A model generated the notes under the pieces. It did not search any database, was not told where the DNA came from, and saw only the letters and a program-made list of their open reading frames with translations. 64,000 nt of DNA from Planctomycetales bacterium (GTDB lineage: Bacteria > Planctomycetota > Planctomycetia > Isosphaerales > Isosphaeraceae): NCBI GenBank assembly GCA_027449865.1, contig DAIDKV010000108.1, positions 1 to 64,000 of the forward strand, read 5' to 3'. Made by a program: the position numbers and the translations under genes. Shown in pieces: positions 47,836-57,894 of this stretch (position 1 is the stretch's first letter; every line of letters starts with the position of its first letter).

Positions 47836-48993
47836 ATGAATAGCGACGTCCGCGTGATGGAGTCGATCCGCGAGAAGGTGGAAGCTGGCCAACGGCTAAG
47901 CTTCGACGATGGCCTGGCGCTGGAGGCCTGTAGCGACCTCTTCACACTGGGGTCGCTCGCCAACCTTGTTCGCGAACGCTACAACGGCAACTTCGCGTAT
48001 TACAACGTCAACACGCACATCAATCCGACCAATGTCTGCGTCTATACCTGCGACTTCTGCGCCTTTCGGGCCGACCTCGGCGACGAGCGCGCCTATGTCA
48101 TGGAGCGCGATCAGATCGTCGAGCGGGCGAGTCAGGCTTCGTCGCGAGGCGCGACCGAACTGCACATCGTCGGCGGGCTGCACAACAAGCTTCCATTTAG
48201 CTACTATGTCGATGTGGTCCGCTGGATCAAGGAAGCGGCCCCGGAGATCCACATCAAGGCGTACACGGCGGTCGAGATCGAGTTCTTTGCGAAGATTTCC
48301 CGGAAGTCGGTCGAGACAATCCTTCGCGAGCTGATCGACGCCGGGCTCGGCAGCCTTCCCGGCGGCGGCGCCGAGATCTTCCACCCCGAGGTCCGCGAGC
48401 AGATCTGTGGCGCGAAGGCGTCCACGGAGAGCTGGTTGAACGTCCACAGGACGGCCCACCGCCTGGGACTGCACTCGAACGCGACGATGCTCTACGGCCA
48501 CATCGACGGCCCGAAGCACCGGATCGACCACATGGTTCGCCTCCGCGAACTTCAGGACGAAACCGGCGGCTTCCAGACGTTCATCCCGCTCGCGTTCCAC
48601 CCCGACAATTCGCAGATGGCCCACATTCCGAAGCCCTCGGGAGTGATGGACCTGAAGGTGATGGCGATCAGCCGCCTGATGCTGGACAATTTCCCGCACA
48701 TCAAGGCGTACTGGGTGATGCTCGGTCTGAAGACGGCACAGGTGGCACTCGCCTTCGGCGCCGACGACCTCGACGGGACCGTCGTTCACGAAAAGATCTA
48801 CCACGAGGCCGGCGCTGAGACACCGCAGGAAGTGACGGTCACCGAAATCCGCCGGCTGATCGAGGAGGCGGGTCGCATCCCGGTCGAGCGGGATACGCTC
48901 TATCACCGGATCGAGCGCGACGGCGGTACCTGGTCTCCCCGAGAGCATATCGACGTCCCGGGCCTCGCTCTCGCCGGCGCGGACTCGAAATAA
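47836..48993 (+). CDS. mqnE: Aminofutalosine synthase (radical SAM)
   Basis: 385 aa from ATG 47836 (GGAAG upstream). The radical-SAM cluster ligands are CVYTCDFC (Cys-x3-Cys-x2-Cys, near residue 70). The barrel motifs HIVGGLHNKLPF and PGGGAEIF match MqnE rather than MqnC. It joins dehydrochorismate-type 3-enolpyruvyl-benzoate to the adenosyl moiety of SAM to make aminofutalosine, the first committed step after MqnA. The organism therefore makes menaquinone by the futalosine pathway. Confidence 0.9.
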   Translation: MNSDVRVMESIREKVEAGQRLSFDDGLALEACSDLFTLGSLANLVRERYNGNFAYYNVNTHINPTNVCVYTCDFCAFRADLGDERAYVMERDQIVERASQASSRGATELHIVGGLHNKLPFSYYVDVVRWIKEAAPEIHIKAYTAVEIEFFAKISRKSVETILRELIDAGLGSLPGGGAEIFHPEVREQICGAKASTESWLNVHRTAHRLGLHSNATMLYGHIDGPKHRIDHMVRLRELQDETGGFQTFIPLAFHPDNSQMAHIPKPSGVMDLKVMAISRLMLDNFPHIKAYWVMLGLKTAQVALAFGADDLDGTVVHEKIYHEAGAETPQEVTVTEIRRLIEEAGRIPVERDTLYHRIERDGGTWSPREHIDVPGLALAGADSK

Positions 48994-49001
48994 ATGAACG
49001 A

Positions 49002-49045
49002 CAGAGGCACAGAGAAAAACTTATTTTTTCTTCTCTGTGCCCCTG
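49002..49045. terminator. Hairpin after mqnE (GGCACAGAGAA repeat)
   Basis: CAGAGGCACAGAGAA (49002-49016) pairs with TTCTCTGTGCCCCTG (49031-49045), with one G-T mismatch in 15 bp; a T-rich loop separates the arms. Elements of the wording CAGAGGCACAGAG occur as dispersed intergenic repeats in many bacteria, so it may be both a repeat and a terminator. Confidence 0.6.
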
Positions 49046-49157
49046 GGTTTCTGTGGTGGATTTGCCACGAGACGGGATTGACGGAAGCAACGGATCGCGC
49101 TATGATCCCCGCGATTCTGGCCCCGCCCTCGATTCGGCTCAAGGAGGAGCCTCCCCG

Positions 49158-49859
49158 ATGCGCGACCACAACAAGGCGTTCTGTCGCCTCGTGGCCGAGA
49201 CCTTTGACGGACCCGGCCCCGTCTATGAGTTTGGCTCATACCAGGTCGAAGGGCAGGAGGGTTACGCGAACCTCCGGGCGATGTTCGCCGGCCGCGACTA
49301 TGTTGGCTGCGACATGCGGCCCGGCCCCGGTGTTGATCGAGTCGAGGACGTCACGGCGATCAACCTTCCCGATCGATCGGCTGGCACGGTCCTTTGCATC
49401 GAAACATTCGAACATGTTTTCGAGGTCCGGCGGGCTTTCGATGAGGTCTACCGCATCCTCAAGCCGGGCGGGATGTTCGTCATCACATCGCCGTTGAACT
49501 TCCGCATCCACGGTTACCCTGATGATTACTGGCGAATGACACCGAGCTGCCTCCGCCGGATGCTCGAACCTTACGAGGTCCGCGCGACTGGCTACCAGGG
49601 TCACCGGGCATTCCCGCATACCGTGATGGGGGTGGCTCTGAAGGGACCGGTCCCGCCCGACGCCCTGGCTCGCTGCTCACGATTGGTCGCCTCGTATCGC
49701 GACTGGTGCCGCGAAACCGAGCGATCTCTCTCGGCCGTCGAGAAGTTCCGCCGGCTCGCCGCGCAGGTGTATCGGTCGAAGGGCGAGCGCCGGCAGTTGG
49801 CCGATTACTACACGGCCGAGTTTCACGTCGATCGCGGGCCGATCCCGGCCGCGGCCTGA
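49158..49859 (+). CDS. SAM-dependent methyltransferase (type 11-like)
   Basis: 233 aa from ATG 49158, with AAGGAGGAG 8 nt upstream. The SAM-binding motif region is PVYEFGSYQVEGQEG and VGCDMRPGPGVD, and motif post-I appears in IETFEHVFEVRRAFDEVYRI. It is a class I fold, with LKPGGMFVITSP before a plausible substrate loop. The acceptor is unknown. It is followed 19 nt later by the phosphodiesterase gene and is probably co-transcribed. Confidence 0.75.
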   Translation: MRDHNKAFCRLVAETFDGPGPVYEFGSYQVEGQEGYANLRAMFAGRDYVGCDMRPGPGVDRVEDVTAINLPDRSAGTVLCIETFEHVFEVRRAFDEVYRILKPGGMFVITSPLNFRIHGYPDDYWRMTPSCLRRMLEPYEVRATGYQGHRAFPHTVMGVALKGPVPPDALARCSRLVASYRDWCRETERSLSAVEKFRRLAAQVYRSKGERRQLADYYTAEFHVDRGPIPAAA

Positions 49860-49878
49860 TGCACGAGGACCCGAAGTC

Positions 49879-51519
49879 ATGCCGAAGACTGTCGAGCGAC
49901 TGGTCGTCCTGGGCCTGGACGGGGCCACCTGGACCGTGCTGGATCCCATGCGGCGCCGGGGGCTGATGCCCAACCTCGACGCGTTTCTCGCGAGTGCCGC
50001 CTCCGGGACGCTTCGATCGATCGTCCCGCCAGTCACCACGGCCGCCTGGACGACCATGATGACCGGTTGCGGGCCGGCCCGCCACGGCGTCTTCGACCAC
50101 CGATACTATGACGCCGCCGAGAACCGGATGAAGGTCAACCACTCGGGCCGGATCCGCGTGCCGACTGTCTGGCATCTCCTGGCCTCAAGCGGTCGAACGG
50201 CCGTCTGCCTGAATGTTCCAGGGCTCTATCCACCGCTGAAGGTTCCTGGCATTGTCGTCTCGGGGATGGACGCCCCCCACCTCGAGGCGGCCCTCTCGGC
50301 CGCTCCTGAGTTCGCCGCCCGCCGCGAAACCGAGGCCCCCGGCTACGCACTCGGCTACTTCTGGAAGCGCGTTCCCCGCACCCTCGACGAGTTGAAGACC
50401 AACGCCCAGGCCACCGCCCAGAGCTTCCACGGCCGAACCGATGGCGCTTTCCTCGCCGACGAGATCGCCTCGGACTGGTCGGTGCTAATGGTCCAGTTCC
50501 AGAACCTCGACCCGTTCCAGCACCGCGTTTGGCCCTGGCTCAACGTCGATGAGACCGGGATTGACGACCCCGAGTGGAACGCCGCCGCCGGCCAGGTCAT
50601 CCGCGGTCTCGACGAGTGTATCGGCCGACTCTGCGACCTCGCCGACCGCCGGGGCGCTGCGGTCATGATGGTCAGCGACCACGGCTTTGGCCCTTGCCTG
50701 GGCCGTATTCAGGTCAATCGAATCCTCGTGGATGCCGGTGTCGCGCGGCTCCCAGGATGGGCCGGACGGCTCGGCCGGCGGACAATGCAGGTACGAGATC
50801 GCCTTCGCCTCTGGGGCGAGAAACGCGACCGCCCCGCCGCTCGCTCCGCATCATTCGACCAGTCGGTCGCGGCCGAGTACCGCTTTGACTGGCGACGCAC
50901 GCTCGCCTTCGCCCCGCATCAGGACACCGCGGCGATGGTCTACGTGAACTGTGCGGCACGACACGGCGGCGCGAAGACGGCGGCCCCGATGATGACTCCT
51001 CGCCAGATCGACGAGGCCCGGACCGCCGCCTCGGCCGCCCTCGCCGAGGCCCGACACCCCGAGACGGGCGTCCACCTCTTCCCTCGGATCATCGCAACCG
51101 CCGAGGAATACGGGATCGATCCCGCGAGCGAGGGCTACCCCGACCTGATCGCGCTCCCCGATGAACCCTACTGGGTCCGAACCAAGCTGTCGTCGAGCCC
51201 GGCCTGGGTCGAGCCCGACGCTAACCTTCCCGGCACGCACCGTCCCGAAGGCATCATCGCACTCTCGGGTGTGGATCTACCGCCCGGACGTCACCTACAA
51301 GCCAATCTCACCGATGCCACGCCGACAATCCTGGCGATGCTCGGCCTGCCGATCCCCGCGCATATCGAGGGAAAGCCAATCGTTCAGCCGACGACCGTGG
51401 CCCGTCACCACCCTCCCACCGAGGTCCTCGCCGGCCCGCATCACTCCGGCTTCGAGTTCACCCAGGACGAACAGGCAATCATCGAGCGCCGACTGGCTGA
51501 CCTCGGCTACCTGGAATGA
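49879..51519 (+). CDS. Type I phosphodiesterase/alkaline-phosphatase-fold enzyme
   Basis: 546 aa. Metal-binding fold: GLDGATWTVLD at the N-terminus, the nucleophile in PPVTTAAWTTM (Thr), and the later metal Asp/His in MVSDHGFGPCLG. In this nucleotide pyrophosphatase/phosphodiesterase family two zinc ions are bound by Asp/His side chains. A C-terminal GTHRPEGIIALSG supplies another His. The substrate may be a nucleotide sugar or glycan-phosphate, judging from the neighbouring methyltransferase; this is inference. No signal peptide is visible. The stop at 51519 is 15 nt from the convergent gene end. Confidence 0.75.
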   Translation: MPKTVERLVVLGLDGATWTVLDPMRRRGLMPNLDAFLASAASGTLRSIVPPVTTAAWTTMMTGCGPARHGVFDHRYYDAAENRMKVNHSGRIRVPTVWHLLASSGRTAVCLNVPGLYPPLKVPGIVVSGMDAPHLEAALSAAPEFAARRETEAPGYALGYFWKRVPRTLDELKTNAQATAQSFHGRTDGAFLADEIASDWSVLMVQFQNLDPFQHRVWPWLNVDETGIDDPEWNAAAGQVIRGLDECIGRLCDLADRRGAAVMMVSDHGFGPCLGRIQVNRILVDAGVARLPGWAGRLGRRTMQVRDRLRLWGEKRDRPAARSASFDQSVAAEYRFDWRRTLAFAPHQDTAAMVYVNCAARHGGAKTAAPMMTPRQIDEARTAASAALAEARHPETGVHLFPRIIATAEEYGIDPASEGYPDLIALPDEPYWVRTKLSSSPAWVEPDANLPGTHRPEGIIALSGVDLPPGRHLQANLTDATPTILAMLGLPIPAHIEGKPIVQPTTVARHHPPTEVLAGPHHSGFEFTQDEQAIIERRLADLGYLE

Positions 51520-51534
51520 TCTCGGCCCAGAAGC

Positions 51535-52311
51535 CTATTCGCCCCTGAACTCCGGACGACGCTTCTCGAGGAAGGATTGAATGCCTTCTCGATAATCGCG
51601 ACTGTCGTAGACATGCCGACGCTGAGCCTGAAGCCGCTCAAAGGTCTCGGCACTCATCGGGCGGGACTTCGAGAGAATCCGAAGTTCCTCCTTCATCAGT
51701 GCAACACACATCGGTGAGGTCTCGGAAATCTGGTCGGCAAGCTGCCGGGTGAAGCCTTCGAGTTCGTCTCTGGGCACCACATCGTTAATCATCCCGAGGC
51801 GGAGCGCCCGTTCCGACGAAATCGGACGAGCCGTGAAGAGCATCTCCTTCAGGAGCGGCACGCCAATCGACTTCATCATGTTCACAATGCCTGCCGTGTT
51901 GTAGGGAACGCCAAGTCTTGTCGGTGTGAAGGCGAAAGTGACCTCGGGCGTGGCGACCACCAGATCGCAGGTCATCGCAAGCTCACAGGCGCCGCCCCAG
52001 ACACTTCCCTCGATCATTGCGATGACAGGTATGGGAAGCATCTCGATCGTCCGAACGACCCGGCGGAGCGGATCGTCGTACGAGAGAGGATCTCGCCCAG
52101 AGGTCGGCAACTCGGTGACGTCGTGGCCTGCCGACCAGACGGCCGCCGCCGGCTGTGCCCGTAGGATCACGGAACGGACCGACGCGTCCTTCATCTCGCC
52201 GATCGCTAGGATCAGTTCCTCAATGAGGTCGCGGCTCAGGGCGTTCCGCTTCGCCGAGTGGTTCAGCGTGACGATCCCTGTGCGGCCTTGCACCTGTCGA
52301 AGCACCATTGG
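51535..52311 (-). CDS. scpB: Methylmalonyl-CoA decarboxylase (ScpB-like)
   Basis: 258 aa from ATG 52311, 13 nt after the mutase stop; a longer start at 52362 would overlap it. Crotonase fold. AVWSAGHDVTELPTSGRDPL, EGSVWGGACELAM, LGVPYN and VYDSRDYREGIQSFLEKRRP align with E. coli ScpB, including the active-site Tyr in GVPYN. The enzyme decarboxylates methylmalonyl-CoA to propionyl-CoA. It is the last gene of the unit with the mutase, so succinyl-CoA could be turned into propionyl-CoA in two steps. Confidence 0.88.
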   Translation of the reverse strand, partial: PMVLRQVQGRTGIVTLNHSAKRNALSRDLIEELILAIGEMKDASVRSVILRAQPAAAVWSAGHDVTELPTSGRDPLSYDDPLRRVVRTIEMLPIPVIAMIEGSVWGGACELAMTCDLVVATPEVTFAFTPTRLGVPYNTAGIVNMMKSIGVPLLKEMLFTARPISSERALRLGMINDVVPRDELEGFTRQLADQISETSPMCVALMKEELRILSKSRPMSAETFERLQAQRRHVYDSRDYREGIQSFLEKRRPEFRGE

Positions 52312-52324
52312 CATTTTTTTCTCG

Positions 52325-53991
<1,667 letters not shown>

Positions 53992-53995
<4 letters not shown>

Positions 53996-54435
53996 CGAAT
54001 CATAACCTCCTTGCGATCCTCTTTTGCGAGTGTGTCCCGATGTTTGGAGCGCAAGAGTTCCTCGACAGTGGAGAGGATCGCTTGAGCCGAGGTGCCCGGG
54101 GTGAAGATCGCCCGGACACCAATCTCCTTCAGGTAGGAAATATCCTCTTCGGGGATCGTCCCGCCACCGAAGACAAGGATATTCCCCGCGCTGCGTTCGG
54201 TGAGCTCATCGATCACTCGGCGGAAGAGCACGCGATGTGCCCCACTGAGAACACTGAGCCCGATTGCGTCGACATTCTCCCGAATGGCGGCCTCGACGAT
54301 CTCTTCGGGACTCCGGCGGATGCCCGTATAGATGACGTCGTAGCCTGTGTTTCGCAAAAGGCGGGCGACATACCGGGCTCCTCGGTCATGCCCGTCGAGA
54401 CCCGGTTTGCCGATGAGGATACGTCCCTTCGACAT
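53992..54435 (-). CDS. Methylmalonyl-CoA mutase small (B12-binding) subunit
   Basis: 147 aa from ATG 54435 (MSKGRILIGKPGLDGHDRG). It has the cobalamin lower-ligand motif D-x-H-x-x-G (Asp14-His16-Gly19), the GLSVLSGAHRV stretch and FGGGTIPEED. It is the B12-binding domain on a separate gene, a split type found in archaea and some bacteria. Translationally coupled to the large subunit (ATGA overlap) and 22 nt after the PEP synthase gene. Confidence 0.9.
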
Positions 54436-54457
54436 GGTCGCTTTCCTCTGGTTTGCA

Positions 54458-56878
54458 TCAGACGCCGGCAGTCGCGGACTCCAACTCGAGCACGCTAAGC
54501 GTGGTCCTGAGGACTGCGTCGGGGTTGAGCGAGATACTATCGATCCCCTGCTCGACAAGAAAGCGGGCGAACTCGGGGTAGTCGCTCGGCGCCTGGCCGC
54601 AGATTCCAATCTTTCGCCCTCGGGCCCTCGCGGCACGGATGACCTCCGCGATCATCTTCTTCACCGCCTCGTTGCGCTCGTCGAAAATGTGTGCGACGAT
54701 CTCCGAGTCGCGATCCACCCCCAGAACCAGCTGGGTCAGGTCGTTCGACCCGATCGAGAAGCCGTCGAAGATCTCGGCGAACTCGTCGGCAAGGATGACG
54801 TTGCTGGGGATCTCGCACATCACGTAGACCTCCAGCCCATGATGTCCTCGTTTCAGCCCGTGCTTCTCCATCTCGGCGAGCACCCTGCGCCCCTCGTCGA
54901 CGGTCCGGCAGAAGGGGATCATGAGTTTGACGTTGGTAAGCCCCATCTCGTCGCGAACCTTCTTCATGGCTCGACATTCCAGGGCAAAACCGGCTCGGTA
55001 CCGAGGATCGTAATAGCGCGAGGCGCCTCGGAAGCCCAGCATCGGGTTCTCCTCGGTCGGCTCGTAGCGACGTCCACCCACGAGGTTGGCATACTCGTTG
55101 GTCTTGAAGTCACTCAGGCGAACAATGACATCCCTGGGATAGAACGCCGCGCCGATCATGGCGACGCCCTGCGCCAGCTTCTCCACGAAGAAGGCGGGTT
55201 TGTCGTCGTAGCCGGCAGTCAGACGGTCGATCTCGGCCCGTACCGCCGGATCCTCTGGCTGTCCGTAGTCGAGCAACGCCAGGGGATGGATCTTGATGTA
55301 AGTCGAAATGATAAACTCTTCACGGGCCAGGCCAACACCATCGCTGGGCAGGAACGAGAGCCGAAATGCCTCCTCAGGATTGCCGACGTTCATCATGATC
55401 TTCGTCGCAGGCCGTCCGAGATGCCGAAGATCCTGTCGCTGGACCTCGAAGTCGATGAGGCCCTCGTAGACAAATCCCGTGTCACCCTCGGCGTCGGAGA
55501 CAGTCACCTCCTGGCCGTCGCGAAGGATCTCAGTCCCGCGTTCGGTTCCGACGACGGCCGGCAGCCCAAGCTCCCGGCTGACGATCGCCGCGTGGCAAGT
55601 TCGTCCGCCGCGATTGGTAACGATCGCCGCAGCCTTTTTCATCGTCGGTTCCCAGTCGGGATCCGTCTTATCGGTGACGAGCACCTCGCCGTCGCGAAAC
55701 TGGTGGAGGTCCTGCACTCGCTTGATGATTCGAACCGGCCCCCGGCCAATCTTTTCTCCGACGCTCCGACCGCTGACCAGTACCCGTCCCGGGGCCTTCA
55801 GCCGGTAGACTTCGAGGGTGTCCGGCTTCTTTTGCGACTGGACCGTCTCGGGCCTGGCCTGCACGATGAAGAGTTCGCCGGTCCGCCCGTCCTTGGCCCA
55901 TTCCATGTCCATCGGTGTCGGCCGGCCTCGTCGGGCGGAGTAGTGCTCCTCAATGAGGCAAGCCCAGCGCGCCAGTTGGAGGATTTCGTCATCGGTGATC
56001 GCAAATCGAGCGCGATCCTCGGGCGGTACGGGAACGTTTCGGGTCATCCGGCCGCCGCCGACATCGTAGATCAGTTTGAATTCCTTGGTGCCGATCAGCT
56101 TCTGGAGGATCGGCCGGAAGCCCTGCCCGAGCGTCGGCTTGAAGACGTAGTATTCATCGGGATTGATCGATCCCTGAACCACATTTTCGCCCAGACCGTA
56201 AGACGCATTGATCAACACGGCGTCGCGGAAGCCGGTTTCCGTGTCGATCGAGAACATCACCCCCGAGGCCGCCAGGTCCGATCGCACCATGCGCTGGATG
56301 CCGATCGAAAGGCCAACCTTGAAGTGATCGAATCCCTTGTCCACTCGGTAAGAGATGGCCCGGTCGGTATAGAGTGAGGCAAAGCATCGCTTGCAGGTTT
56401 CCAGCAGCATGGGCGCACCCTGGACGTTCAGATACGTCTCCTGCTGGCCGGCAAAGCTGGCATCGGGAAGGTCCTCCGCGGTTGCACTGCTGCGGACGGC
56501 GACATCGACGGGCCTGTCGACGGCGCTGGAGAGTCGCTCGTAGGACGCGACGATAGCCGCTTCAATTTCCTGCGGCATCTCGGCGTCGAGGATGGCCTGG
56601 CGCGCTCGTCGACCGCGGTTGCGGAGGTCGTCCATGTCGCGGGTATCGAGTCCTTCGAGGATCGTCCGTAACTGTTGGTCCAGCCCCGATCGTTCGAGGA
56701 AGGCCCAGTAGGCGCCGGCCGTGACCGCAAAGCCGTCGGGCACCTTCACGCCCCTGGGAGTCAACTCGCGATACATCTCTCCCAGTGACGCGTTCTTCCC
56801 CCCAACGCTGGGGATGTCATCGATTCCAATCTCGGCGAACGGTCGGATGTAAACGGAGCTGTCTTGAGGTGCGGACAT
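54458..56878 (-). CDS. ppsA: Phosphoenolpyruvate synthase
   Basis: 806 aa from ATG 56878, with AAGGAGG 10 nt upstream; the frame extends to 56998 but as non-coding sequence. N-terminal ATP-grasp domain (VGGKNASLGEMYRELTPRG; AVRSSATAEDLPDASFAG), phosphohistidine domain with the catalytic His in GGRTCHAAIVSREL (near 425), and a C-terminal PEP-binding barrel (GSNDLTQLVLGVDRD; CGQAPSDYPEFARFLVEQGI). It makes PEP, AMP and phosphate from pyruvate, ATP and water. It follows the 158-aa protein gene and precedes methylmalonyl-CoA mutase, so it is in an operon with fermentation/gluconeogenic steps. Confidence 0.93.
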   Translation of the reverse strand: MSAPQDSSVYIRPFAEIGIDDIPSVGGKNASLGEMYRELTPRGVKVPDGFAVTAGAYWAFLERSGLDQQLRTILEGLDTRDMDDLRNRGRRARQAILDAEMPQEIEAAIVASYERLSSAVDRPVDVAVRSSATAEDLPDASFAGQQETYLNVQGAPMLLETCKRCFASLYTDRAISYRVDKGFDHFKVGLSIGIQRMVRSDLAASGVMFSIDTETGFRDAVLINASYGLGENVVQGSINPDEYYVFKPTLGQGFRPILQKLIGTKEFKLIYDVGGGRMTRNVPVPPEDRARFAITDDEILQLARWACLIEEHYSARRGRPTPMDMEWAKDGRTGELFIVQARPETVQSQKKPDTLEVYRLKAPGRVLVSGRSVGEKIGRGPVRIIKRVQDLHQFRDGEVLVTDKTDPDWEPTMKKAAAIVTNRGGRTCHAAIVSRELGLPAVVGTERGTEILRDGQEVTVSDAEGDTGFVYEGLIDFEVQRQDLRHLGRPATKIMMNVGNPEEAFRLSFLPSDGVGLAREEFIISTYIKIHPLALLDYGQPEDPAVRAEIDRLTAGYDDKPAFFVEKLAQGVAMIGAAFYPRDVIVRLSDFKTNEYANLVGGRRYEPTEENPMLGFRGASRYYDPRYRAGFALECRAMKKVRDEMGLTNVKLMIPFCRTVDEGRRVLAEMEKHGLKRGHHGLEVYVMCEIPSNVILADEFAEIFDGFSIGSNDLTQLVLGVDRDSEIVAHIFDERNEAVKKMIAEVIRAARARGRKIGICGQAPSDYPEFARFLVEQGIDSISLNPDAVLRTTLSVLELESATAGV

Positions 56879-56932
56879 GATCGAAGTCCTCCTTCTGATG
56901 GGCGATTTCACGGCTGCTCTGTCGAGGGGGGC

Positions 56933-56955
56933 GGCCCGGTTGCACCGACCGGGCC
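56933..56955. other. Small hairpin between the 158-aa gene and ppsA
   Basis: GGCCCGGT (56933-56940) and ACCGGGCC (56948-56955) are exact complements in the 120-bp gap. No U-tract. It may tune the ratio of upstream and downstream gene products. Confidence 0.4.
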
Positions 56956-56998
56956 GTCGCCGACTTCCCCTCGCCGGGACTTCAGACGTGGGAGGCAA

Positions 56999-57475
56999 TC
57001 AGGCCATTGCCGTTGCTCGACCCAGGTGAGCAAGCCGCCAGGTCCGGTAGAGCGATCCGACCGTCTGGATATCGTACGGATGGGCGAGCCGTCCATACGC
57101 GTACGAGGACCCTCCGGAACGGAAGGCACTCTTCGCTTCCACGTCGACACATACCTCGTGGTCGCGGAGGAACGGAAGGAAATCTTCAAGGTCCTCCTCG
57201 GTCATCTGGAATCGTCCGCTCTCGTCGATGTACAGTTCTTCAATCAGCGGCACTCCTTCCTCAGCCTCGACGGGAATGGCCTGAGAGCGTGCGGGCAGGT
57301 TGGGGTCGAGTCGCTCCAGCCTTTCGGCCAGGCCATGGAGGTCGGCGCCCTGGGTGCGGTGCGCCTCGGCCAGGGTTTCGGCAGAAGCCCTGTGCAGGAC
57401 TGTGAGGAGAGCCTCACGCTCCGCACCGGACAGGATCAGCATGTAACTCGATTCTTGGCGGGCCTGGGCAGACAT
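56999..57475 (-). CDS. Hypothetical 158-aa protein leading the ppsA operon
   Basis: ATG 57475 with AAAGGAG just upstream. It is acidic and has two parts: a helical N-terminus (ILSGAEREALLTVLHRASAE) and a segment with ELYIDESGRFQMTEEDLEDF. It ends in DIQTVGSLYRTWRLAHLG. I recognise no family, and no membrane segment or signal is present. It is the first gene after the structured leader RNA (57575-57655) and is followed by ppsA, methylmalonyl-CoA mutase and decarboxylase. Its function is therefore a target for study within that regulated unit. Confidence 0.65.
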   Translation of the reverse strand: MSAQARQESSYMLILSGAEREALLTVLHRASAETLAEAHRTQGADLHGLAERLERLDPNLPARSQAIPVEAEEGVPLIEELYIDESGRFQMTEEDLEDFLPFLRDHEVCVDVEAKSAFRSGGSSYAYGRLAHPYDIQTVGSLYRTWRLAHLGRATAMA

Positions 57476-57574
57476 CTCCGTCTCCTTTCTCTCGAAGGGC
57501 GAGCCGCCTGGTCCTCAAACACCGAGCGGCCTGGTCGGTCTGCGGGCTCAAGGACCGATCCGAGAGACCAATAG

Positions 57575-57655
57575 AAAAGCCCCACGATTCGATCGCCAGG
57601 ATCGTATCGCGGGGCCGCCTTAGCCGACTCGCGGTCGCCCTTCATGAGCGACCAC
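57575..57655 (-). ncRNA. Structured leader RNA, copy C, with terminator
   Basis: On the minus strand: hairpin 1 (57653-57633) with outer pair GGTC/GACC and core CTC-ATGAA-GGG. Hairpin 2 is GGCT-AAGGC-GGCC (57625-57613). A 16-bp terminator stem (GCCCCGCGATACGATC, 57615-57600, pairing down to 57579, with one mismatch and one G-U) is followed by TTTT (57578-57575). The 3' arm of hairpin 2 shares three bases with the terminator's 5' arm. Two further copies are at 59442-59519 and 60988-61064. The U-run ends 100 nt before the start of the 158-aa gene. I do not recognise a known riboswitch. Confidence 0.7.
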
Positions 57656-57663
57656 ACTCCTTT

Positions 57664-57692
57664 ATCCTATCAAGACCCCTCCGCAATGATAA
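57664..57692 (-). promoter_or_regulatory. Promoter-like sequence for leader RNA copy C
   Basis: TTATCA (57692-57687), 17 nt, TAGGAT (57669-57664); both elements match the consensus at four of six positions. The -35 is about 42 nt before the conserved loop, the same distance as in copies A and B. Confidence 0.35.
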
Positions 57693-57894
57693 GCCCCTGC
57701 TGGTTCGACTTGGAAATCGGGCGACCGGCCGACCACCTCAGCACCACTGGCGATCAGTTCCTGGATATTCACCGACTTGAAAAGTAATCGACCATCCTAG
57801 GTCTCCAGAAACACCGGGGCATCGTCCCCGGCAAGATCGATAGTCGGCAGCCATGACACCGAGACGCCCAGCTCCCCACGACTCAACATATCCA

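Noticed and set aside
54347-56377. A 676-codon plus frame over ppsA
   Set aside because: Antisense shadow of PEP synthase in high-GC sequence.
57436-57657. Minus frame of 73 codons over leader RNA copy C, with AAAGGAG upstream
   Set aside because: The conserved part is RNA structure shared with copies A and B, which carry no corresponding start codon; it also overlaps the start of the 158-aa gene.
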